DNA of 64,000 nt from Flavobacteriales bacterium. GTDB taxonomy: Bacteria > Bacteroidota > Bacteroidia > Flavobacteriales_D > Sanyastnellaceae. Positions 49,030 to 57,547 of this stretch are shown piece after piece (position 1 is the stretch's first letter; every line of letters begins with the position of its first letter). The notes below the pieces were generated by a model. It saw only the letters and a list, made by a program, of their open reading frames with translations. It had not been told where the DNA came from and searched no databases. The stretch is from positions 91,467-155,466 of the forward strand of contig JAQWTJ010000038.1 of the NCBI GenBank assembly GCA_029242765.1, in the 5' to 3' direction. The position numbers and the translations under genes are program-made.

Positions 49030-50352
49030 CTAACGCAGTACGCTGAAACGCTCGGCATCAAGGCGAAGCAAGACGGCCATCATGATGGAGAAGGCCAGCA
49101 CGCTCGATCCGCCGTAACTCATCATAGGCAGAGGGATTCCAATGACCGGCGCCAAGCCTAACACCATCCCGACGTTGATCAACAGATGCATGAAAAAGAG
49201 GCCGCCCAGATTGTAGGCGTATATGCGCGTGAAGGCGCTGCGCTGCCGTTCTGCAATAAAGAAAATTCGGATGATTAGCGCCGCAAATAGAAGCACGAGC
49301 AGCGCAGAACCTACAAAGCCCCATTCTTCGGACCACTTGCAGAAAATGAAGTCGGTTTCTTGCTCTGGCACAAAGCCGAACCCTGTCATCGGCCCTTCGC
49401 ACCATCCACGCCCGGTGAGTCCGCCCGAGCCGATGGCTATCCGTGCGTGGCGTATGTTGTAGTTCGCGCCGGGGTTGTCCACTTCGATTCCGAATAGCAC
49501 GTGGATGCGGTCGCGTTGATGCGGCTTGAGCACTTCGGCCATGGTCGTATGCAGCACGGCGGAGAAGGTCAATGCCGCCACGGCCCACAAAACCAAATTG
49601 CGCGTGAGCTTGCGGCGATGACGAGGTCGGGTCATGCTGCGTCCCAAGAAGATACCGGCCGTGAAGACGGCTCCCGTGGCGAGCAAGAAACGCAGGATGC
49701 CGCTCCACGGTCCAATCCAAGGGTAGTTCACGGTCGTGGCGCCTGTGATAATGGTAAAGACGAGCATCACCAAGGCCGTAAATCCCGCCACCAGCACAAA
49801 GCCGCTCATGCCCTCGCGGTACAACGCGAAGATGAACCCCACGAAGACCAGGACTGTGCCGGCGTCGGGTTGCAGCAAAATGAGCCCGACCGGAAGCCCG
49901 ATGATGGCCAAAGAGCCGATGATGCTCCTGAGATCGTGCAGGCCTTTTGTGAACGCCAGCCACCAGGCCAGCCCCATGGCCGCCCCAAATTTGGCGAATT
50001 CACTGGGTTGTATTCCGAAGCCCCCGAAGCCAAACCACGACCGCGCGCCGCCCACCTTACGGCCCACCACCAAAACGGCAGCTAGCAAGGCGGTGGTCAG
50101 GGCATAGTTGATCCACGTCGTCCGTATGAAAAACTCACCCTCAATCTTGAGAATTAATAGTGTGATGACGGTGCTTAGGCCCAACCAGATGAGCTGGCGC
50201 CCGTGCATTGATTCGAGCGACCAGTTAACAGCCGTGTCCGGCCCAGTGGCGGCGGAAACCAAGTTCAACCAGCCGATGGCTGCTAGCAGTGCAAAGAGGC
50301 CCAGCAAGGTCCAGTCGATGTGAGCGGAGATGTTCTTTCTACGCGTGCTCAT
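49030..50352 (-). CDS. rodA: Rod shape-determining protein RodA (SEDS)
   Basis: Multi-TM; LLQPDAGTVLVFVGFIFALYREG..IAIGSGGLTGRGWCEGPMTGFGFVPEQETDFIFCKWSEEWGFVGS..MMSYGGSSVLAFSIMM. Confidence 0.96.
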   Translation of the reverse strand: MSTRRKNISAHIDWTLLGLFALLAAIGWLNLVSAATGPDTAVNWSLESMHGRQLIWLGLSTVITLLILKIEGEFFIRTTWINYALTTALLAAVLVVGRKVGGARSWFGFGGFGIQPSEFAKFGAAMGLAWWLAFTKGLHDLRSIIGSLAIIGLPVGLILLQPDAGTVLVFVGFIFALYREGMSGFVLVAGFTALVMLVFTIITGATTVNYPWIGPWSGILRFLLATGAVFTAGIFLGRSMTRPRHRRKLTRNLVLWAVAALTFSAVLHTTMAEVLKPHQRDRIHVLFGIEVDNPGANYNIRHARIAIGSGGLTGRGWCEGPMTGFGFVPEQETDFIFCKWSEEWGFVGSALLVLLFAALIIRIFFIAERQRSAFTRIYAYNLGGLFFMHLLINVGMVLGLAPVIGIPLPMMSYGGSSVLAFSIMMAVLLRLDAERFSVLR

Positions 50353-52220
50353 GGCTGCTGGGCTGTTTCAGTCGGCTGCTCAATGGCCAGCTGCGAATCG
50401 GGCATCGGCGGCACGGCGCCTAGGTAGCGGGCTTGCTTGAGTGAGTCGACCGCTCCAGTGAGGTGGCCCTGGATCAGCAGGCTGGCGATGGGTGCGGCCC
50501 ACTCTCCACCGGCGCCCGAACTCTCAACATAAACGCTCAGCGCGATTTGCGGATTGTCGCGTGGCGCAAAGGCGATGAAGACCGAGTGATCGAGGAGCGG
50601 GTCATTTTGCACGGTCCCCGTCTTTCCACACACTTGAACTCCTGGAATGCGGGCCCGCCAGCCGGTCCCGCCCTGCTGTTCAACAACGTTTTGCATTCCG
50701 TCGATAATCGGCACAAAATGACGCGGTGCGATGCCAGTTTCGAATCGCACTCCTGCCCCTGTGGGGGCACCCCGCCCGCCGATGTCTTTCACGAAGTGTG
50801 GCTCTCGGTACCAGCCGCGATTGGCAAGAGTGGCCGCCAAATTTGCCATTTGCAAAGGGGTCGCGAGCAATTCACCTTCGCCGATGGCGATTGAATAGAT
50901 TGTTCCAAAATCCCAATGTCTCTGGCCGTACACCTTGTCGTAGTAGCTCGCGTCAGGAATGTTTCCTGCAGCCGTACCTCGCAGTCTGTTTCCAAGCTTG
51001 GTACCGAACCCGAAGGCCTCGATGCGCTCTTTCCAGTGGTCCAACCCACGAGCGGCAGTGGTGAAGTGGTTGCCAGTGGAGCGCTTGTTGATGGTGCGCT
51101 GCATCACCTGGTAGAAGTACGGATTGCAGCTGTGGATTACCGCTCCCGAGAGGTCGTCCATCGTGTGCGGGCCGTGGCACCCGATGAGCGATCTATCACA
51201 GGCCAATTGTGTTCCCGGGGAAATCACACCTTCGTCCAAGGCGATCGCACCTTGCATCAATTTGAAGATGGACCCCGGCCGATATGTGGCTCGGATGGCC
51301 CGGTTAAATAGCGGTTTCTTCGAGTCGTGCAATAAACTGTCGTAGGCTGCTCCACGGCTCGCCCCGAGCATGAGGTTTGGATCGTAAAAGGGGGCTGAAA
51401 CGATGGCCAGCACTTCACCTGTGGCGGGCTCGATGGCCACCACGCTCCCCGCTTTGCCCGCTAGAAGTAATTCGGCGTGCTGCTGCAATTTCAAGTCCAG
51501 CGTCGTCGTCAAGTCCTGTCCGTCCTCGGCCGCCCGGTCTACACTGGCCGCCACGCCCACTTGCCGCACCCGGTTTCTAGCGTCCACCACGACAGAGCGC
51601 CGCCCCTTTACCCCGCGCAATTCCCGCTCGTAAATGGCTTCCAGACCGGTCTTTCCCAGGTAGTCGCCCATGCGGTAGTGGCGGTCGTATTCCCGGTCGC
51701 GCTTGAGGTCGTCTGCCGAAGCTTCGGCAAACTCACCGATGAGGTGGGTGGCGACCCGGTAGCGGTGCGACCGAATGGGCTTGCGCCACAATTCGAATCC
51801 GGAATACTTGTACAATACCGCTGCCATACGCGCGTGCTCTGCCGGCTCGATCCGCCGACGTACAGCCGAGGGTTTGTAGCGAGAAAATCGCCGCGCCTTC
51901 TTCAGCGCTGCTTCCAAATCTTCACGGGAAATCCCGGCCCAAATGGCGCAGGCTGTCGTGTCCAGATTGCGGAGGTGACGAGGAGTGACCACCAAGTCGT
52001 ATACGGCCTCACTTCCAACAAGCACTTCGTTGTGGCGGTCCAAAATCAGACCTCGACTCGGATTGATGATGGTGCGGCTCTCAGTCAAATCAGAGGCCTT
52101 CACTTTCAATTCTCCCTCGATCAGCTGCAGCTGCACGAGCCGCCCGATAAATATGCAGGTGATCGTCACCACAATGCCGACCACCATCCAAATCCGACGG
52201 TTGGAGGCGTGAGCATTCAA
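50349..52220 (-). CDS. mrdA: Penicillin-binding protein 2 (TTG start in a TTGA overlap with mreD)
   Basis: NPSRGLILDRHNEVLVGSEAVYDLVVTPR..RATYRPGSIFKLMQGAIAL (SxxK)..VCGKTGTVQND (KTG). Confidence 0.95.
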   Translation of the reverse strand: MNAHASNRRIWMVVGIVVTITCIFIGRLVQLQLIEGELKVKASDLTESRTIINPSRGLILDRHNEVLVGSEAVYDLVVTPRHLRNLDTTACAIWAGISREDLEAALKKARRFSRYKPSAVRRRIEPAEHARMAAVLYKYSGFELWRKPIRSHRYRVATHLIGEFAEASADDLKRDREYDRHYRMGDYLGKTGLEAIYERELRGVKGRRSVVVDARNRVRQVGVAASVDRAAEDGQDLTTTLDLKLQQHAELLLAGKAGSVVAIEPATGEVLAIVSAPFYDPNLMLGASRGAAYDSLLHDSKKPLFNRAIRATYRPGSIFKLMQGAIALDEGVISPGTQLACDRSLIGCHGPHTMDDLSGAVIHSCNPYFYQVMQRTINKRSTGNHFTTAARGLDHWKERIEAFGFGTKLGNRLRGTAAGNIPDASYYDKVYGQRHWDFGTIYSIAIGEGELLATPLQMANLAATLANRGWYREPHFVKDIGGRGAPTGAGVRFETGIAPRHFVPIIDGMQNVVEQQGGTGWRARIPGVQVCGKTGTVQNDPLLDHSVFIAFAPRDNPQIALSVYVESSGAGGEWAAPIASLLIQGHLTGAVDSLKQARYLGAVPPMPDSQLAIEQPTETAQQP

Positions 52221-52726
52221 TTTCTCGATTTTTTAGAGCTGCGCAATACGAGGTACTGCAAGAGCAGCACAAGGACCGTGGTCAGCACAGCGCACATGAG
52301 TCCGCGCCAAACGGCTGCGCTGAGTAAGTGAAATTGGAATGATGCAATTGACTCAACAGCAATGCAGTACACTACAGAACAAGTAAAGGTTTGAAGCAGA
52401 ACCCATCGAAATCCTAGGCCGTGAACCGTTGGGCGATCGCTGACTTCATAGCCATCACGAGGGGCAAATGCCCGATAAATCGTCGGGATGGCTGCGCCTA
52501 GCAGTACCCCGGCAAGCAGATGCAAGCCATAAGTTCCGGTGCAGATATCCAAGGCCAATCCAGCGGCTGCACATCCAAAGAGCCAAACGAAGCGGTCCAC
52601 TTGAATCGGAATCAGCAGCACGGCAAACAGGTGAAGTTGCGGCGTGATTTCACTCCCGAACACGTTGATCCCGTTGAATATTAGCGCTTGCAATACGACC
52701 CAAAAGAGAATCCGAAGCACGGTCAT
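52217..52726 (-). CDS. mreD: Rod shape-determining protein MreD
   Basis: ~169-aa multi-TM protein between mreC and mrdA; ATGA overlap with mreC. Confidence 0.85.
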   Translation of the reverse strand: MTVLRILFWVVLQALIFNGINVFGSEITPQLHLFAVLLIPIQVDRFVWLFGCAAAGLALDICTGTYGLHLLAGVLLGAAIPTIYRAFAPRDGYEVSDRPTVHGLGFRWVLLQTFTCSVVYCIAVESIASFQFHLLSAAVWRGLMCAVLTTVLVLLLQYLVLRSSKKSRN

Positions 52727-53538
52727 TGCACAGCGTTTTCAAGGTTCATCAATTGCCGCTGCTCATCTCGTTGCCCCACTTTTAAGAACTGCACGTGCTG
52801 CACCTTCGAAAAGTCTGAAAGTGGACGCACCCGCACGTCGACAAAATCGGGCACCTCTGCGTCAAACGATCCCTCGACAACGCCCATGGGCAGACCGGCC
52901 GGGAAAATCAAGTCGAAGCCGGTGCTGAACACCGTGTCACCCATCTGCAAATACACGTGGCGCGGAATGCCGCTGAGATGCATAATGCGTGCGTCGTGCC
53001 CATCCCAACTGAGCCCGCCGCTGGCCCCCGTGGCCCCCAGTCGCCCGCTCCAACCGCCATCGATATGGAGCAAGGGCATAACGCGCGAAAAGTTAGCACT
53101 TACCTCTTGGACTACCCCGAGTGCGTACCCGTTCCAAAGCACACCCATTCCCGGCTCAACGCCGGCTAAAGCGCCGGGTTTGGCGAGCCACAAGGTTCGG
53201 GCGCCGCCCACTGTGCCTGACACCACAGCTCCCGGCATGACCGTCCAATGCGAACTCGAGTCCAGGCGGCCACCCGTAGCACCCCGTAGCACCAACAACT
53301 CCTCTCGGAGTGTTCCCACTTCGGCAGCAAGACGTTCATTTTCAGCACCAAACTCCATATAGGAAGCCCAGTCGGCTCGCAAATCTTGCATGTTCCCTGC
53401 AATTTCTCCGGTCGTGTGAAACCACGCCGATCGCCCCGGCCCGTGATGCTGCATGTACAGGGCGCTCCCAAACCCCAGAAGCCCCAGTACAGCTAGAGCA
53501 TAGCCGTTGCGAATTGCCAGGAGCACGAGGTTGCGCAT
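52723..53538 (-). CDS. mreC: Rod shape-determining protein MreC
   Basis: N-terminal TM and coiled coil, GATGGRLDSSSHWTVMPGAVVSGTVGG..; directly downstream of mreB. Confidence 0.88.
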   Translation of the reverse strand: MRNLVLLAIRNGYALAVLGLLGFGSALYMQHHGPGRSAWFHTTGEIAGNMQDLRADWASYMEFGAENERLAAEVGTLREELLVLRGATGGRLDSSSHWTVMPGAVVSGTVGGARTLWLAKPGALAGVEPGMGVLWNGYALGVVQEVSANFSRVMPLLHIDGGWSGRLGATGASGGLSWDGHDARIMHLSGIPRHVYLQMGDTVFSTGFDLIFPAGLPMGVVEGSFDAEVPDFVDVRVRPLSDFSKVQHVQFLKVGQRDEQRQLMNLENAVQ

Positions 53539-53548
53539 ACTTGCTCAG

Positions 53549-54574
53549 TCAGGCTGTCATCAAGAATGTGAAGCGATCCACATTTTTTAAGGCGATGGCC
53601 GTCCCGCGGGCCACAGCGCGCAAAGGCTCGTCGGCTACGTGTACCGGCAATTGCGTCTTATCGGAGATGCGCTTGTCCAGCCCACGAAGCAGGGCCCCGC
53701 CACCGGCGAGGTAGATGCCCGACTTGAGAATGTCGGCCGATAGCTCGGGCGGCGTGTTCTCCAAGCATTTCAAGATGGCGGCCTCAATCTTCGTGATGCT
53801 CTTGTCTAAAGCCCGGGCAATTTCCGAGTAGTTCACCATAATCTCCTTCGGTATTCCCGAGACCAAGTCACGCCCCTGCACTGCATATTCCTCCGGCGGG
53901 TTTTCAAGTTCAGTCAGCGCACTGCCCACCTCAATCTTGATGGTCTCCGCCGTGCGTTCACCAATGAGAATGTTATGCTGGCGTTTCATGTACTCCTCAA
54001 TGTCATTGGTCAATTCGTCCCCGGCCACACGAATATTCGTGTCGGTCACGATGCCGCCCAAGGCGATGACCGCAATCTCAGAAGTGCCACCTCCGATATC
54101 GATGACCATGTTGCCCATTGGTTCGTCCACATCGATGCCAATTCCGATGGCAGCCGCCATCGGCTCGTGAATCAAGTACACCTCCTTGCCTCCAGCGTGC
54201 TCAGCCGAGTCCTTCACTGCGCGCTTCTCCACTTCGGTGATGCCCGATGGGATACAGATGACCATGCGAAGCGAGGGATTGAACCAATTGTGTTTCCTCT
54301 TGATCATGCGAATCATGCCCTTGATCATGTCTTCAGCACTTTGAAAATCAGCAATCACGCCGTCTTTCAAGGGCCGAATTGTCTCAATGTTCTTGTGCGT
54401 CTTTCCGTGCATTTTCTGCGCTTGCCGCCCAATTGCTACGGTTTTATCCGATCGTCTATCCTTGGCAACAATTGAAGGCTCGTCCACCATCGGCTCGCCT
54501 TCATAGTAGATCACCGTGTTTGCAGTGCCCAGATCAATTGCGATCTCCTGCATGAAAAAGTTGAATAGCCCCAT
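53549..54574 (-). CDS. mreB: Rod shape-determining protein MreB
   Basis: EIAIDLGTANTVIYYEGEPMVDEPSIVA..IEKRAVKDSAEHAGGKEVYLIHEPMAAAIGIGIDVDEPMGNMVIDIGGGTSEIAVIALGGIV. Confidence 0.97.
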   Translation of the reverse strand: MGLFNFFMQEIAIDLGTANTVIYYEGEPMVDEPSIVAKDRRSDKTVAIGRQAQKMHGKTHKNIETIRPLKDGVIADFQSAEDMIKGMIRMIKRKHNWFNPSLRMVICIPSGITEVEKRAVKDSAEHAGGKEVYLIHEPMAAAIGIGIDVDEPMGNMVIDIGGGTSEIAVIALGGIVTDTNIRVAGDELTNDIEEYMKRQHNILIGERTAETIKIEVGSALTELENPPEEYAVQGRDLVSGIPKEIMVNYSEIARALDKSITKIEAAILKCLENTPPELSADILKSGIYLAGGGALLRGLDKRISDKTQLPVHVADEPLRAVARGTAIALKNVDRFTFLMTA

Positions 54575-54633
54575 CCGCGAAATTTGGCCAATTCAGCGCA
54601 CAAGGCAAGCCCTTGAAACACGATTGACATCAA

Positions 54634-54664
54634 CAAAAAAAAATAATTATCCACCACTTTGGTG
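54634..54664 (-). terminator. Weak candidate rho-independent terminator downstream of purH
   Basis: Reverse strand: CACCA-AAG-TGGTG stem-loop (54664-54652) followed by a T-rich tract including nine T's. The stem is only 5 bp. Confidence 0.35.
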
Positions 54665-54686
54665 AATGCACCATCGGAACGCCAAT

Positions 54687-56213
54687 TCAGTGCTTAAAGT
54701 GTCGGATGCCCGTAAAATACATGGACACCCCGTGGGCGTTACAGAAATCGATGCTAAGACCGTCTTTCACAGACCCGCCCGGTTGAATCACCGCGTCAAT
54801 TCCTGCCGTATGCGCGATTTCCACGCAGTCAGGAAATGGGAAGAACGCATCGCTGGCCATAACCGCTCCACGGAGGTCGAACCCCATACGGCCGGCCTTG
54901 TCGATGGCTTGATTTAATGCATCCACGCGCGAAGTTTGGCCCGTGCCACTGGCCAAGAGTTGGCCGCCTTTGGCCAGGACCACGGTGTTTGACCGGGTGT
55001 GCTTGACGAGTTTGAGGGCGAAGCCGAGGTCGACCAACTGCTCGGCGCTGGCTTGTTGCTCGGTGCGGAGCTCGAACTCGCTGGTTTGCTCCGTTTTGTG
55101 GTCGGGCGCCTGTACGAGGTAGCCTCCCAAAGCGCTGCGAACAATGCGATCGCCTTCAGGGGTCGGCCAAGATTTTTGCACCAGCAACACCCGCTTGCTC
55201 TTCTGAGTCAACAGCGCTTGGGCGTCCGCGTCAAAGTCGGGCGCGATCAGCACTTCGTAAAACAACTTGTGAATGGCTTCAGCGGTTTTCAAGTCGATGG
55301 GGCGGTTGGCTATCAACACGCCGCCGAAGGCCGATACCGGATCACCGGCAAGCGCATCATCGAAGGCCTGTGCGATAGTCGAGCGCGTCGCAATGCCGCA
55401 CGCATTGTTGTGTTTGAGCACGGCAAAAGTGGGCTCCTCATTGCGGAACTCGGCCATCAACGAAACGGCCGAATCAACATCGAGCAGGTTGTTGTACGAC
55501 AAGGCCTTTCCGGCGCGTTGGTCAAAGATGGCGTCGAGGTCGCCAAAAAATTGACCCGGTTGATGCGGGTTCTCACCGTAGCGCAGTTCGCGCCCTATGC
55601 GGTGGTTCACGTGCAATTCGCTGTCTCCGCTGCTGCGCATCCATGTCCCGATGGCCGCATCGTAATGACTCGACACGCCGAATGCTTCGCCGGCCATGCG
55701 CTTGCGGAAGGCCAGATCTGTCGTCGCATTGTCCTGTATTTGCTCGAGTAAATCTCCGTACGAGCGCTGGGATGGAATGACCACCACGTCGTTGAAATTT
55801 TTTGCTGCTGCACGGATCAAGGCGATCCCACCGATGTCGATCTTCTCCACAATTTCTTCGTGCGACCCACCACCGGCAAGCGTCTCCTCGAAAGGGTACA
55901 GGTCCACGACAACAAGGTCCACGGGCCCGATTCCATGCTCGAGCACATCCACATCATCTGAGGCGTGGCCGCGGCGCGACAGAATGCCGCCGAACACAAG
56001 CGGGTGCAAGGTCTTGACTCGCCCTCCGAGCATCTCGGCCGCCCCGGTCACAGACTCCACGCTGGTTACGGGCAATCCCATGGCCTCAATGGCGCGCTGA
56101 GTGCCTCCAGTGGAGAGAATTTCAACGCCAAGCTTAAACAGCTGTTGGACAAGGGGTTCGAGGCCGTCTTTATGAAAAACGGAGATGAGAGCGCGGCTGA
56201 TTTTGCGATCCAT
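54687..56213 (-). CDS. purH: Bifunctional AICAR formyltransferase / IMP cyclohydrolase
   Basis: RALISVFHKDGLEPLVQQLFKLGVEILSTGGTQRAIEAMG..LRYGENPHQPGQFF..LKHNNACGIATRSTIAQAF..AVMASDAFFPFPDCVEIAHTAGIDAVIQPGGS. Confidence 0.96.
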   Translation of the reverse strand: MDRKISRALISVFHKDGLEPLVQQLFKLGVEILSTGGTQRAIEAMGLPVTSVESVTGAAEMLGGRVKTLHPLVFGGILSRRGHASDDVDVLEHGIGPVDLVVVDLYPFEETLAGGGSHEEIVEKIDIGGIALIRAAAKNFNDVVVIPSQRSYGDLLEQIQDNATTDLAFRKRMAGEAFGVSSHYDAAIGTWMRSSGDSELHVNHRIGRELRYGENPHQPGQFFGDLDAIFDQRAGKALSYNNLLDVDSAVSLMAEFRNEEPTFAVLKHNNACGIATRSTIAQAFDDALAGDPVSAFGGVLIANRPIDLKTAEAIHKLFYEVLIAPDFDADAQALLTQKSKRVLLVQKSWPTPEGDRIVRSALGGYLVQAPDHKTEQTSEFELRTEQQASAEQLVDLGFALKLVKHTRSNTVVLAKGGQLLASGTGQTSRVDALNQAIDKAGRMGFDLRGAVMASDAFFPFPDCVEIAHTAGIDAVIQPGGSVKDGLSIDFCNAHGVSMYFTGIRHFKH

Positions 56214-56255
56214 GGCGATGTGAAATGAGGCTGCAAAAGTACGTAGTTTCGTGCC

Positions 56256-57494
56256 ATGCGAAGGCGTCTTCTTATCGAGAGTTTTATACAAGCGTGGCAG
56301 TCTTTGGTGGCGCACCGCTTGCGCACTTCACTATCACTCCTAGGAGTGATGATTGGAATCTTCATGATATCGGCGGTCTTCTCGGTTGCCGATTCCTTGG
56401 AGACCAATCTCCGCAGTGCCTTTTCGATGGTTCGCAACGATGTTCTTTTTGTAGAGAAGATGCCATGGACCTTTGGCGAGGGCTACCCTTGGTGGAAATA
56501 CGTAACCCGCGCGGACCTCACGCTTGAAGAAGCAGAGCAGCTTGCTGACCGTTTGACGTTGGCGCGTAGCGTAGCCTTTCAATCCGGGGGTTATGCGGAG
56601 GCTTCACGCCTGAACAACAGTAAATCAGACGTCCAGCTTGCGGCCGTTACCCAGAACTACCCCGATGCGGTGGAGTTGGATTTGGCCAATGGTCGATTTT
56701 TCAGCGAGCGTGAAGTTCAAGCCGCCATGCCCGTGGCGGTCATTGGCCATGCGGTGGCCGAGCAGCTCTTTCCTGGCGGCAATGTCATCGGCGGCCAAAT
56801 GAAAGTCGAGGGCCGCCCGGTCCGCGTTGTTGGCCTCTTATCATTTGAGGGCAGTAGCATGATTTCGGGTGGAATGGACGATTTGGTCTTCATACCGGTC
56901 ACCTTCGGCAAGCGCCTGATCAACTTTCGCGCTTTCAAGACCTCCATCTTGGTCAGGGCGCGCCCAGGGGGGTCATTGGAAGCCCTGCGCGGTGAAATCA
57001 CAGCGGCCCTGCGCCCTATCCGTCGGCTCCACCCCCGCGATGAAATTGATTTCGCAATCAATGAAGTGCAGATGCTCACCTCCTTCATCGACAGCATATT
57101 TGCTCAACTTTCCTACGGCGTCTGGTTCATCGGCGCCTTTGCCATACTTGTCGGGTGTTTCTCAATTGCGAACATCATGTTCGTCACCGTCAAGGAACGC
57201 ATGGGCATCATTGGCGTCCAAAAGGCGCTGGGTGCCCGCCGCAGTTTCATCCTCACCCAATTCCTTCTCGAGGCCATCGCTCTTTGCATTTTCGGCGCTC
57301 TTTTGGCCATGTTCTTGCTTGGTGTTATGGTGTTTCTGGTCAACGCCTTCGCTGATGGTTTTACCTTGGAGTTGCGCCCCTCACGCTTTTTGATGGGCTT
57401 GGCCATCGCAGTGGTCAGTGGGGTGTTCGCGGGGCTGGCTCCTGCACTCAAAGCCGCTCGCTTGGATCCGGTCGAGGCGATGCGCTCAGTTTGA
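56256..57494 (+). CDS. ABC transporter permease (MacB/FtsX family)
   Basis: LIESFIQAWQSLVAHRLRTSLSLLGVMIGIFMISAVFSVADSLETNL.. (MacB-PCD), C-term NIMFVTVKERMGIIGVQKALGARRSFILTQFLLEAIALC..GLAPALKAARLDPVEAMR. Confidence 0.93.
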   Translation: MRRRLLIESFIQAWQSLVAHRLRTSLSLLGVMIGIFMISAVFSVADSLETNLRSAFSMVRNDVLFVEKMPWTFGEGYPWWKYVTRADLTLEEAEQLADRLTLARSVAFQSGGYAEASRLNNSKSDVQLAAVTQNYPDAVELDLANGRFFSEREVQAAMPVAVIGHAVAEQLFPGGNVIGGQMKVEGRPVRVVGLLSFEGSSMISGGMDDLVFIPVTFGKRLINFRAFKTSILVRARPGGSLEALRGEITAALRPIRRLHPRDEIDFAINEVQMLTSFIDSIFAQLSYGVWFIGAFAILVGCFSIANIMFVTVKERMGIIGVQKALGARRSFILTQFLLEAIALCIFGALLAMFLLGVMVFLVNAFADGFTLELRPSRFLMGLAIAVVSGVFAGLAPALKAARLDPVEAMRSV

Positions 57495-57547
57495 ATCGAG
57501 ATGTGCTCAGTTTTGAAGCTTTTCTTTGTGCGACGTAAAATCTAGCG

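Noticed and set aside
51477-52331. 284-aa + strand ORF antisense to mrdA/mreD
   Set aside because: Antisense to clear PBP2 and MreD coding sequence; no family features.
54999-55751. 250-aa + strand ORF antisense to purH
   Set aside because: Antisense to well-supported purH; shadow ORF.
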